This document shows, piece after piece, positions 1 to 8,374 of a stretch of DNA of 64,000 nt. Origin of the DNA: Dyadobacter beijingensis DSM 21582 (GTDB lineage Bacteria > Bacteroidota > Bacteroidia > Cytophagales > Spirosomataceae). A program made the translations under genes and the position numbers. Each line of letters begins with the position of its first letter. Position 1 is the stretch's first letter. The notes beneath the pieces are model-generated. The model did not search any database and was not told where the DNA came from. It worked only from the letters and a program-made list of their open reading frames with translations. Where the stretch lies: positions 620,001-684,000 of the forward strand of contig NZ_KB907789.1 in the NCBI RefSeq assembly GCF_000382205.1, read 5' to 3'.

Positions 1-2
1 AG

Positions 3-317
3 AAAAACCGCGAGTACCTCAATGTGTACGGGTTCAATATGGGCTTCGTCACGGAGGTAGGGCGCCGCACGGGCGGTTTCCGGGTGAGCGGTTCGCGGGT
101 GTATGCCAATATCGTCGGCAGCGACTTCGAGAACGAGGCCGAAGACGGCCGCATGGCCCTTAACCTCAAAAAAGAAGGCGACCTGAAACAGGTTACCAGC
201 GGGAAAGCCACCGTTTTCACCTCACCGCGCCGCCTGCTCGACGACGGCAGCATTACCAATGCGTTTATCAACCGGGCCAAGCGGCAGTTACAAGGCATGC
301 GTGATTATCTCTCGTAA
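3..317 (+). CDS. Glycosyltransferase family 2, C-terminal fragment (5' end outside window)
   Basis: The reading frame is open from the left edge, so the gene starts upstream of the window; the GTG at 24 is internal. About 104 residues remain. They resemble the end of a family 2 glycosyltransferase catalytic domain: a GFNMGF segment, then GRRTGGF, then NEAEDGRMALNL, which fits the acidic ED motif that places the acceptor, and an Arg-rich tail. The stop lies 6 bp before the next glycosyltransferase, so the two are probably co-transcribed. Sugar donor and acceptor cannot be told. The family call rests on motif pattern only. Confidence 0.75.
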   Translation, partial: KNREYLNVYGFNMGFVTEVGRRTGGFRVSGSRVYANIVGSDFENEAEDGRMALNLKKEGDLKQVTSGKATVFTSPRRLLDDGSITNAFINRAKRQLQGMRDYLS

Positions 318-323
318 TTTTTT

Positions 324-1100
324 ATGCAGCACTCATTCCCCGATACGACCCTACTGATCACCCATTACAACCGCAGCGGCTCGCTGGAACGCCTGCTGGG
401 CACCTTCGAATCGCTGGGATGCGAGTTTGCCGACATTGTCGTGTCCGACGACGGCAGCAAGCCCGAGCACCTGGATAAAGTGAAAGCATTGACGGACCGG
501 TTCCGGTTCCGGCTCATAACCACGCCGAAAAACCGCGGCCTGGGCAACAATATCAACAAAGGCCAGGACGCCGTGCAATCGGAATATACCTTGTATGTGC
601 AGGAGGATTTCGAGCCTTCCGATATTTTCCCCGCGCATTTCGCGGACGCGCTTGCATTCATGCGCGAAGACCCGAAATGGGACATGGTGCGCTTTTACGC
701 CTATTTCGCCTACCCTACCCTGAAACCATTCAAAAAAGGGTATTCTGAAATGGTGTACCGGTTCTGGGATATGAACCATTTGAAATTCTACTATTACAGC
801 GACCACCCGCATTTGCGCCGGAGCACTTTCCTGCAAAAGTTCGGCCGCTACCCCGAGGGCATCAAAGGCGACCTCACCGAATACAAAATGGCCGTCAGCT
901 TCCTGCAAAAGAAGGGCAAAGGGCTGTTTTTCAATGATTTCACCCAATTGTTTTACCAAAAAAACTCCTCCGACGAACCCAGTACCATGGTGCGCGCCGA
1001 CTGGAAACTAAGCGAGAACCCGCTGGTGAAACTGGCCCGGCTGGGCTACCTGCGCTATCGCTGGCTTAAAAATACCCTGGACCTGGTTTTCATGAAATAG
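324..1100 (+). CDS. Glycosyltransferase family 2 (first of a tandem pair)
   Basis: A 258-residue soluble GT-A glycosyltransferase, probably adding a sugar to an exopolysaccharide or other surface glycan. The N-terminus has the nucleotide-binding start TLLITHYNRSGSLERLL (about 8-24) and VVSDDGS (about 37-43). LYVQEDFEP (about 92-100) sits where the metal-binding DxD-like motif is expected. Conserved blocks MVRFYAYF and YYSDHPHLRRS follow. No signal peptide or membrane segment is visible. It is clearly paralogous to the next gene, 15 bp downstream, and the two differ most at their C-termini. Donor sugar unknown. Confidence 0.88.
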   Translation: MQHSFPDTTLLITHYNRSGSLERLLGTFESLGCEFADIVVSDDGSKPEHLDKVKALTDRFRFRLITTPKNRGLGNNINKGQDAVQSEYTLYVQEDFEPSDIFPAHFADALAFMREDPKWDMVRFYAYFAYPTLKPFKKGYSEMVYRFWDMNHLKFYYYSDHPHLRRSTFLQKFGRYPEGIKGDLTEYKMAVSFLQKKGKGLFFNDFTQLFYQKNSSDEPSTMVRADWKLSENPLVKLARLGYLRYRWLKNTLDLVFMK

Positions 1101-1115
1101 ACCGGACTGACCCAC

Positions 1116-1883
1116 ATGACAAAGGAATATTTCTTCGGGGAAGTGACGCTGCTCATTACCCATTACAACCGGAGCCAGTCGCTGGAACAGCTGCTGCTCG
1201 CATTCGAAGCGCTCCATTGCCGCTTCGGCGACATTGTCGTGTCCGACGACGGCAGCCGGCCCGAGCACATCGATTACCTGCTCCAATTGCAGAAAAAACA
1301 CGAGTTCAGGCTCATTACCACGCCGCAGAACCGCGGGCTGGGCAACAATATCAACAAAGGACAGGACGCCGTACAAACGCCGCTGACACTTTACGTGCAG
1401 GAAGACTTCACGCCCACCGCCATTTTCCCCGAGCGCTTTTCGCAGGCGCTGGACATTATGCGCGAGCATCCGGAAAACGACATGGTGCGTTTTTACGCCT
1501 ATTTCGAATACCCTTGCCTGCGTAACCCGCGCGACGGCTTCTACGAAATGGACTTCAAAGTGTGGAAACCCGGCTACCGGAAGTTTTACGCGTACAGTGA
1601 TCACCCGCACCTGCGCAGGAGCAATTTTTTCGAGCGGTTCGGCAGATACCCCGAGGGGCAAAAAGGCGACGTGACCGAGTACCGGATGATGATGTCTTTC
1701 CTCAAAAACAAGGGCAGGTCTTACTTCTACAAGGATTTCCAAGGGCTTTTTATACAGAAGAATTCCGAATCAGAGCCCAGCACCATGTCGCGGGAAAACT
1801 GGCGGCAGACCGACCGTTTTCCTGTAAAGCAAATCCGGGATGTTTACCGCCATTTAAAGTTCAATTTTGACTACCTGTTCTGA
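1116..1883 (+). CDS. Glycosyltransferase family 2 (second of a tandem pair)
   Basis: A 255-residue paralogue of the preceding enzyme. Long stretches are shared: TLLITHYNRS, DIVVSDDGS, RGLGNNINKGQDAVQ, LYVQEDF, DMVRFYAYF, YSDHPHLRRS and RFGRYPEG. By eye more than half the residues match. This points to a local duplication followed by divergence, with the acceptor-binding C-terminal third changing most. It is likely to act in the same surface-glycan pathway as its neighbours. The gene ends 60 bp before the hybrid kinase gene. Exact specificity cannot be read from the sequence. Confidence 0.88.
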   Translation: MTKEYFFGEVTLLITHYNRSQSLEQLLLAFEALHCRFGDIVVSDDGSRPEHIDYLLQLQKKHEFRLITTPQNRGLGNNINKGQDAVQTPLTLYVQEDFTPTAIFPERFSQALDIMREHPENDMVRFYAYFEYPCLRNPRDGFYEMDFKVWKPGYRKFYAYSDHPHLRRSNFFERFGRYPEGQKGDVTEYRMMMSFLKNKGRSYFYKDFQGLFIQKNSESEPSTMSRENWRQTDRFPVKQIRDVYRHLKFNFDYLF

Positions 1884-1943
1884 ATAAGTGTTTGATTATT
1901 CCGATCTTGGTCTTTCAAAACCCAACGTTACCGCCCCTACGAT

Positions 1944-4553
1944 ATGCCGAGCAGCCTGACAAACGACTCATTCAGATGGTATTACGCGAGCATTTACCTG
2001 GGGCTGGCACTGATCTTCGGCTCGCAGTATTTTACCTATAAAAACGTCCGCGACCTCTCGCTGAACAACGAACGCCTGAACGTCACGATCGGCGTGCTGA
2101 ACCAGACGGCAAATTTCGGGCTGGTGACGAAGGATTTTCAGTCGAATATGCGGGGATACCTCATTACCCAGGACAAGCAACTGCTAGCCGACAATTACAA
2201 CAAGAAAATCCAGCTCGTAGGCATCACCGACACGCTTTTCAACCTCGTGAAAACCGATGAGTTGCAGACCAAACGGGTGAAGGACCTGTTGCAGATTTCG
2301 AGCCAAATCGTTCTCTATTCGCAGAATGTCATCACGATTTACCGCACGCAGGGCGCCGATTCGGCCTTTTCGAAGATCCAGGAAGGTGAAGGCATCCGGT
2401 TGAACAACCTGCTGACGGCGAAAATCAACGAGATCGACGATTACGAAAACCACAATCTGGAACAGCGGCGGAAGCTGGTTTCGGCTACGCAGCAGAATTC
2501 GATCCTGTTCATATTCGTGACCGGCGCCGTCGGGTTCATACTGACCATCTTGTCCATTGTTTTTCTGAACGTCGACAAACGCAAGCAACGGCAGTTCCAG
2601 CTGGCACTGAACGAAAAGGAGCGCATTCTGGCCCAATACCTGGAAGCGATCCCCGACGGCGTGATGATCATCAACCATGAGCACAAAATCGAGGTCCTGA
2701 ACGAGTCGGGCCGGGAGATCCTGGGGGTAACCGGCGCAAGGCCCGATTCGCTGGAAGAACAGGTGAAGCGCATCAAACTTCTCGATCCCACGCGTTACCA
2801 CGTCCGTTTTTCGGCCGATACCCTGCCTGTCTCCCGTGCATTGCAGGGCGAAAAGCTGACCGGCAACAAGATCGACCTCGTCAAGAACGACAAGATATAC
2901 CATCTCGAAACGAACGTGCAGCCGGTGATCGGCCTCAACGGCGAGATTACCAGCGCTATTACCGTGTTCAGGGACATTACCGAACGGGCCAACTACGAGG
3001 CCACGCTGGAAAAGGCACGCATACTGGCCGAAAAATCGGTGCGGGTGAAAGATATTTTCCTTTCCAATGTGAGCCACGAGATCCGCACGCCGCTGAATGC
3101 GATCATCGGTTTTACGAACCTGCTCATGGGCGAAGTAACCGACCCGAAAAGCGTCGAGTATGTAGGCTATATACAGTATGCGGGTAAAAACCTGCTCGAA
3201 CTGATCAACGACATTCTCGACTTCTCGAAAATAGAAGCCGGGCAGGTGCACCTGGAAAAAACGCCGGTGCCGATCCGCGAGCTGGCCGACGAAATATCGG
3301 CCATTATGCACCACCGCGCCGTGGAAAAAGGCATTACCTACGAAGCCGTCCTGACCGACGGCCTGCCGGAATACATCGAAACCGACAAGCTGCGCCTCAC
3401 GCAGATTTTGCTGAATGTATGCGGCAATGCCGTGAAGTTTACGGAAAAAGGCAGCGTGAAACTGTGCATCGAGCCCATCGGCGAGCCGCTGAACGACGTT
3501 CAGAATATCCGTTTCGAAGTGAAGGATACGGGCGTGGGCATTCCGAAGGACAAGATCAAGGAGGTTTTCAACCGGTTTGTACAGGCTACCGAAAGCACTA
3601 CCCGGGTATTCGGCGGTACGGGGCTGGGATTGAGCATTGTAAAATCGCTCGTGCAGCTGTTCGACGGCACGCTCAACCTTGAAAGCGAGCTCGGAAAAGG
3701 ATCGGTATTCACGATGGATTTTCCGTTCAAAGTCGTGAAAGAGGCCGATTTACAGGATGAGGTGGTGGAAGAGATCGATATCAATGCGTCGGTAACCTCC
3801 CTGCGCATTCTGGCGGCGGAAGACAATTCATTGAACCAGAAACTGCTCAAAGCGATCTTTGAACGCCTGAACATACCGCTCACGATCGTCAACAACGGCC
3901 AGGAGGCCCTCGACAGACTGAGTGAGGAAACCTTCGATATGGTGCTGATGGACATTCAAATGCCGGTGATGGACGGGTATACCGCTATTAAGGAGATCAG
4001 AAGGACTATTTCCGGCACCATTCCAATCATTACCATGACTGCCCACGCAATGGTGGGCGAGAAAGAAGAATGCCTAAGTATCGGCGCTAACAGCTATATT
4101 TCGAAACCGTTTAAGGAAAGTGAACTTTTATATACGATTGCCCACCTTGGAAACAAAGAAAATTACGAATCACCACAACCCAAAGACTTTACTCAACAAC
4201 CTCCAATGACTAAAATGACAGATACCATCCTGAATCTCGATTACCTCGCCGAAATCACCGGAGGCGACCAGGAGCTCCGCGACGAACTGATCGCGCTATT
4301 TGAAAACGACAGCCAGGTGCAGCTCAAAAACATTGCGGAAGCATCGCTCGCCAACGAACCAGAGCGCCTCCGCCAGGCCATTCACAAGTTCCGCTCTTCA
4401 TTGTTTTCGGTAGGCTTGCTCAATACGGCCAACCAATACAAAGACCTGGAAGCGACCTTGAAACAAGGCAAATGGACCAGCGATATGAACCAGACCCTGG
4501 TAGACCTGAAAGCCGAATCGGAACTGGGGTTGTCGCAGCTCAAAAATCTCTGA
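1944..4553 (+). CDS. Hybrid histidine kinase: CHASE3-PAS-HisKA-HATPase-REC-HPt
   Basis: An 869-residue membrane sensor kinase carrying a whole phosphorelay. TM1 (about 12-30) and TM2 (about 188-208) flank a helical extracytoplasmic region of CHASE3 type (FQSNMRGYLITQD). A PAS domain follows (about 230-345). HisKA has the phosphoacceptor His378 in SNVSHEIRTPL. The ATPase shows N box NAVKFTEKG, DTGVGIP and GGTGLGLSIVKS. The receiver carries Asp670 in LMDIQMPVMDG and its Lys in SYISKPF. A C-terminal HPt has His814 in IHKFRSS. The final output partner is not fused; a stand-alone receiver at 14758-14369 on the other side of the polysaccharide genes is a candidate. The signal is unknown. Confidence 0.95.
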   Translation: MPSSLTNDSFRWYYASIYLGLALIFGSQYFTYKNVRDLSLNNERLNVTIGVLNQTANFGLVTKDFQSNMRGYLITQDKQLLADNYNKKIQLVGITDTLFNLVKTDELQTKRVKDLLQISSQIVLYSQNVITIYRTQGADSAFSKIQEGEGIRLNNLLTAKINEIDDYENHNLEQRRKLVSATQQNSILFIFVTGAVGFILTILSIVFLNVDKRKQRQFQLALNEKERILAQYLEAIPDGVMIINHEHKIEVLNESGREILGVTGARPDSLEEQVKRIKLLDPTRYHVRFSADTLPVSRALQGEKLTGNKIDLVKNDKIYHLETNVQPVIGLNGEITSAITVFRDITERANYEATLEKARILAEKSVRVKDIFLSNVSHEIRTPLNAIIGFTNLLMGEVTDPKSVEYVGYIQYAGKNLLELINDILDFSKIEAGQVHLEKTPVPIRELADEISAIMHHRAVEKGITYEAVLTDGLPEYIETDKLRLTQILLNVCGNAVKFTEKGSVKLCIEPIGEPLNDVQNIRFEVKDTGVGIPKDKIKEVFNRFVQATESTTRVFGGTGLGLSIVKSLVQLFDGTLNLESELGKGSVFTMDFPFKVVKEADLQDEVVEEIDINASVTSLRILAAEDNSLNQKLLKAIFERLNIPLTIVNNGQEALDRLSEETFDMVLMDIQMPVMDGYTAIKEIRRTISGTIPIITMTAHAMVGEKEECLSIGANSYISKPFKESELLYTIAHLGNKENYESPQPKDFTQQPPMTKMTDTILNLDYLAEITGGDQELRDELIALFENDSQVQLKNIAEASLANEPERLRQAIHKFRSSLFSVGLLNTANQYKDLEATLKQGKWTSDMNQTLVDLKAESELGLSQLKNL

Positions 4554-4575
4554 CGCGTATCTGCTTAAGAAGCCA

Positions 4576-5760
4576 TCACAGGTCGGAACCGGCTTTGCTG
4601 ATGGCTTTGTAAATTTCCCCGACACTGTTTTCCCACGTGTGCGAGCTTGCAAAGGCACGCCGGGCTTCCGTGCGCGCGTCCGAGTTTTCGATAATGGCGC
4701 GCTCGATGAGGCGCACGTAGTCTTCCTTGCTTTTGCCAAGGTACACGTGCTCGTCGAACACGCTCATGGCGTCGGTAGCGGTGGCGACCACGGGTTTGCC
4801 CACGGCCAGGTACTCGTCGATCTTGCGGGGGTAATTGCCGATGGTGACCTCGTTGAGCAGCTGCGGGTTCACGCACACGTCGAAGGCATTGATGTACGCG
4901 GGGAGGTCGGTAATGTTGCGGGAGCCGGTGAAGGTTACATTGGGCAGCTTATGCAGGCTGCTCTGGAGAAATTCATTGTCTTCCGGGCCTACCAGCACGA
5001 TATTCCATTCGGGGCGGGTTTCGGCGATGTATTGCAGCAGCTCCATATCGAGCCGCAGGCTTTGCAGCGCGCCTACGTAGCCGATGCGCGGGCGGGCGAT
5101 GCCGCTCATATCGGCAGGTTCGGCCGAATGGTTTCCGGCCATGAAAATGTCCAGGTCGCAGCCCTGGCCGACATAATAGGAATGCCGGTTGTACTTTTCG
5201 CAGTATTTGGCAAGGTAGGTCGAGTTGGCTACGCACAGATCGCTTTTGGCGATCAGTTCGGGCTCGATCCGGCCGCCGTGTTTCCGCCAGTAATCGACGG
5301 CCAGCATGTAATCGCGGGAGTAGTAAATCGACAGCCGGGGTTTGAGCAGGTCTTTGAGAAAGAAGCTGCGGAACATGTCATTGTCATTGAAATGAACGTA
5401 ATCCGCGAAGCCCAGCCGCTTGACAGCCCGGGCAATGGCGCCGGCGAAAAGCTGGTTATTACGCTTGTTGAGCAGGTCGAAAAGCATTTCGGGAAGCCAG
5501 TTGATCGACTCGATCATTTTGTCGGGGTAAAGCACCCAGAGGTTTTCCTGCACTTCTTCCAGGCCATCGGCCTTGCCGTACACGACGGCTTTTCGCTTCA
5601 CAATCTTGGGATCGTCGCCGCTTTTAAGCAGGCTGATGCGGTCCAACGGGGAATTGACATACAATACCCTGTGATTCTTGCTGAATTCCAGGGCAATGTT
5701 CTTGCAGTTACTCCCGATTTCTACATCCCAGGCCTGTTGTCCGGTAATGACAATATCCAT
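4576..5760 (-). CDS. Glycosyltransferase group 1 (GT4-like)
   Basis: A 394-residue GT-B glycosyltransferase. I place the start at the ATG at 5760 (MDIVITGQQAW); a longer frame exists but would run into the preceding gene with non-protein-like sequence. The C-terminal half is typical: PRIGYVGAL (donor-domain start), NIVLVGPEDN, VTFTGSRNITDLPAY and the acidic region NYPRKIDEYLAVGKPVVAT. It is the last gene of the minus-strand polysaccharide operon, 41 bp after the GT14 gene, and converges on the hybrid kinase gene with 22 bp between stops. Likely cytoplasmic; sugar specificity unknown. Confidence 0.88.
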   Translation of the reverse strand: MDIVITGQQAWDVEIGSNCKNIALEFSKNHRVLYVNSPLDRISLLKSGDDPKIVKRKAVVYGKADGLEEVQENLWVLYPDKMIESINWLPEMLFDLLNKRNNQLFAGAIARAVKRLGFADYVHFNDNDMFRSFFLKDLLKPRLSIYYSRDYMLAVDYWRKHGGRIEPELIAKSDLCVANSTYLAKYCEKYNRHSYYVGQGCDLDIFMAGNHSAEPADMSGIARPRIGYVGALQSLRLDMELLQYIAETRPEWNIVLVGPEDNEFLQSSLHKLPNVTFTGSRNITDLPAYINAFDVCVNPQLLNEVTIGNYPRKIDEYLAVGKPVVATATDAMSVFDEHVYLGKSKEDYVRLIERAIIENSDARTEARRAFASSHTWENSVGEIYKAISKAGSDL

Positions 5761-5801
5761 ATTGTTGTGGCTAATGTGGGCCTCTCTCCCACCTGCATGA
5801 G

Positions 5802-6650
5802 TTAAAGTTGCGGATGCTGAATTCGGGCGTCGAGCCTGTCCACCACATCCGGAAACCGGGCCAGGTCGAACTTCCGGGCGAAAAGTTTCCCCGAAGCCCA
5901 CATCCGTTCCAGGTCGTCTTCCGTGAGCACTTTCGGGCTCGCCTGGCCTTTCGACCAGTCAATATACCTCAAATTATCGTTCACGAGTGAAGAACGGAAA
6001 GGGGAATTATACAAAATAGTTTGAAATATAATTTCATCGGGGGCCCAGGTGAGCCTGAAAAACCGCACAACCTCCGGATGTTCTTCCAGATAACGGAGAA
6101 TGTACCGCACGGCGTCCATTGTGAGCGTCATCCACTGCGACCGCCCTACCGGTTCTAAACCCGCCGGCATCGTGCGTGCGGGCAGTAGTTTGTTCATCCA
6201 TTTCTGGGCCGCGTGTTTGCCCGGAAAGCTGTAATTCGTAAGATGATATTCGGTCAGCCGGGTGATGGCTTCGGTCCATTCGCGGTGCACGGAATAGTAT
6301 TCCATGAAATTTTCCCCTTCATGCCCAGCCAAAAAATCATGGATTTCCGCGGCAGACCGCAGCGGGTAGTCGGCGCCGCTGAGCAAATTGACATAATCGA
6401 AATCCGATTGGGCGATGTGCCTGAAACCCTGCAATGTGGCTTCCACGATGCTGTAAGCGCCCCAGCCTACATCCACGCGTGCGGGCACGAGCGAGCCGTT
6501 CTTACCGGCATTCAAAAACGGGAATGCCTTCAAATCCGCTTTGCGGTCGAGGTGGACGAAGATGTGGGCATCGTCGTGGTCGAGCGCCCCGGCGAGCCTC
6601 GCCAGTTGTGCAGGTGCCGCGTGCGCCAGTATCAGATGGGCAATTTTCAT
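5802..6650 (-). CDS. Core-2/I-branching-like N-acetylglucosaminyltransferase (GT14)
   Basis: A 282-residue protein of the branching-enzyme family GT14. Seen: N-terminal MKIAHLILAH, IFVHLDRKADL (about 31-41), VGWGAYSIVEATLQG, DYVNLLSGADYPLRS (the most typical block), GENFMEYY, and SQWMTLTMDAVRYIL followed by WAPDEIIFQTIL. In animals the family adds beta-1,6-GlcNAc; bacterial members occur in polysaccharide clusters and their donors vary (xylose has been suggested for some). The gene lies between the polymerase and the group 1 glycosyltransferase, so it probably decorates the repeat unit. The donor is inferred only loosely. Confidence 0.88.
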   Translation of the reverse strand: MKIAHLILAHAAPAQLARLAGALDHDDAHIFVHLDRKADLKAFPFLNAGKNGSLVPARVDVGWGAYSIVEATLQGFRHIAQSDFDYVNLLSGADYPLRSAAEIHDFLAGHEGENFMEYYSVHREWTEAITRLTEYHLTNYSFPGKHAAQKWMNKLLPARTMPAGLEPVGRSQWMTLTMDAVRYILRYLEEHPEVVRFFRLTWAPDEIIFQTILYNSPFRSSLVNDNLRYIDWSKGQASPKVLTEDDLERMWASGKLFARKFDLARFPDVVDRLDARIQHPQL

Positions 6651-6732
6651 ACGCTGAGTAGCCTTGGAATGATGCGAACCTTACTTGTATATCCAAACTG
6701 CGCATAATTTAACAGTTTTTGTACAAATAATT

Positions 6733-8217
6733 TTACAGATTCAGTTTCCGCTGTTCGCGATCGTCGAGGATGCGGGTAATGTTAATGATGGCCGCGGCGA
6801 GGTAGAAGTAGATATTGGAAGGAAACTGCACCAAGGCCTCTTGCGGGTAATTACCTATATTATAAGCAAATACAACCAGCAACATAGCCAGGCAGTACGT
6901 CCGGAGCTCGGGATTTCGAATGAGGAAATAGTTATTGATCCCTTCCTTTAAAATAAAAAACATGAGCAGGCAGAATAGAAAAAGTCCTACCCAGCCCAGC
7001 TCCACGGCAATGCGGACGTAACCGCTGTCGGGCGGGAAATTGGCCAGGTACGACTGCGGCGCAAAACGCTGCCCCCAGGCCCCGGTAGCCCCCAGCCCGC
7101 CGCCGATCGGGTGCGTGAGAATGTAGGGTTGAATGCGTTTCTGGTTGTTTTTGCGCGCCTGGAAGGAAATATCGTCGTTCGGCTTGAAGGCCGTCTGGAA
7201 GCGGACGATGTTGGAATTGGTGGTAGGTACAAAAATGAGGAAGACGAAAAACAGCGCCGCCACCCCGGTAAAGAACAATACCTGCCTGTTGATCCGCAAT
7301 ATCACGAACAGCACCATCGCCGCGGGTATGAGCACGTAAGCGCCGCGCGTACCCGAGAAAAGCATCGACGAGAAGAACAGCACCAGCATGAGCGCGAGCA
7401 CTACTTTTTTCCAGGTTTTCTTTACGAAAGTCAGCAGCGCAATGCAGATAATGCTGCTCACGACCATGTTGTAGGAAAATGCGACCGGGTCGGAAAAGAT
7501 GGAGAATTTGCGCCAATGCCCGGCAATGAACAGCAGGTCGGCCACGCCCTCGGAATCGAGCCAGGCCTGCTCCGCACCCGAGAAGCCGATGTATTCCTGC
7601 TTGTAGGCATACAATGCGGCAAACAGCGCCAAACCGAGCCAGAGTTTGAGGATGAACCGCAAAAACTGAATGCTGCGGATCTGGTACATGAATACGAAAT
7701 ACGTGAGCATCACGATCGCCACGGCACGGATCGTGTACACCCACGCGAGCCGGGACTCGGCGGCGGGGTTGGCGACCTGGATAATATTGTAAATGATCCA
7801 GATGATGATCATCACGCTGATCGGCCCGCGGAATATCTTCCAGTCGGGGCGGCTTTTCTGGTGGATGAAAAAACCCAGGATGAGCATGCCGTTGATGCCG
7901 TCCATAACGGTACCCAGCGGGAAGTTGATTCCCAGCCGGCCGATGAAAAACAGCAGGTAGGCGAACATCAGCAGCACGGTAACCCCGAATTCCGGGTACG
8001 CCACGATGCAATACACCGCCGGCGGGCCAGCCATGAGCGCCATAATGCCCGCCCCTGCAATAATGCCGTTGTAAGCAATCAGCACCCCGAACCCCAGTGA
8101 CAGCGCAAGCAGAATGAGCAACCCCGCCAGCTTACGGTCGAACAACGCCCGTAGCTTTTCGACGCGGCTCAGCCCCTGGCTGCTTTTTCCGGGGATATGT
8201 ATCCGGATGTCTTCCAC
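6733..8217 (-). CDS. O-antigen polymerase/ligase family membrane protein
   Basis: A 494-residue polytopic protein with about eleven to twelve hydrophobic helices, a Wzy/WaaL-type polymerase. The large periplasmic loop has RKNNQKRIQPYILTHPIGGG (about 357-376), which matches the Wzy_C pattern of basic residues ahead of an HPxxGxG motif. It would polymerise or transfer lipid-linked repeat units at the outer face of the inner membrane. It starts with GTG at 8217, and that G is also the last base of the TAG stop of the 48-residue ORF upstream (TAGTG), which suggests translational coupling. Polymerase rather than ligase is inferred from its place beside the Wzz-like gene. Confidence 0.88.
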   Translation of the reverse strand: MEDIRIHIPGKSSQGLSRVEKLRALFDRKLAGLLILLALSLGFGVLIAYNGIIAGAGIMALMAGPPAVYCIVAYPEFGVTVLLMFAYLLFFIGRLGINFPLGTVMDGINGMLILGFFIHQKSRPDWKIFRGPISVMIIIWIIYNIIQVANPAAESRLAWVYTIRAVAIVMLTYFVFMYQIRSIQFLRFILKLWLGLALFAALYAYKQEYIGFSGAEQAWLDSEGVADLLFIAGHWRKFSIFSDPVAFSYNMVVSSIICIALLTFVKKTWKKVVLALMLVLFFSSMLFSGTRGAYVLIPAAMVLFVILRINRQVLFFTGVAALFFVFLIFVPTTNSNIVRFQTAFKPNDDISFQARKNNQKRIQPYILTHPIGGGLGATGAWGQRFAPQSYLANFPPDSGYVRIAVELGWVGLFLFCLLMFFILKEGINNYFLIRNPELRTYCLAMLLVVFAYNIGNYPQEALVQFPSNIYFYLAAAIINITRILDDREQRKLNL

Positions 8218-8363
8218 TAAAAGAACAGTATTTTAAAAAACCAGATAAATACGCTCACCAACGCCAGCAGCAATGCCGCCTGCCGCGTTTTTTGCTGCAA
8301 GGGCGTGAGGCCGGCAAAGCCCTTTTTTTCGGCACTGACCTTCTTTTCGGGGTAAATCTTCAT
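8217..8363 (-). CDS. 48-residue single-span membrane peptide in the polysaccharide operon
   Basis: A small ORF missed by length cut-offs. ATG at 8363 gives a basic N-terminus (MKIYPEKKVSAEKKG) followed by one hydrophobic helix rich in Leu, Val and Phe that runs to the C-terminus (WFFKILFF). Support for translation: it fills the gap between the membrane glycosyltransferase (11 bp upstream) and the polymerase, and its TAG stop overlaps the polymerase GTG by one base. Topology would be N-in with a short span. No family recognised. It could help the polymerase or glycosyltransferase insert or assemble, but that is speculation. Confidence 0.6.
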   Translation of the reverse strand: MKIYPEKKVSAEKKGFAGLTPLQQKTRQAALLLALVSVFIWFFKILFF

Positions 8364-8374
8364 GGGTAATGCGG

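Noticed and set aside
351..1742. Long antisense frames opposite the tandem glycosyltransferases (351-959 and 1008-1742, minus)
   Set aside because: They mirror each other because the genes are duplicates, and their sequences are low in normal protein pattern. Codon bias of the real genes explains them.
4570..4607. Inverted repeat AAGCCATCA/TGATGGCTT at the hybrid-kinase/glycosyltransferase junction
   Set aside because: A 20-nt loop and no T-run on either side make it weak as a terminator; it lies mostly within the glycosyltransferase coding end.
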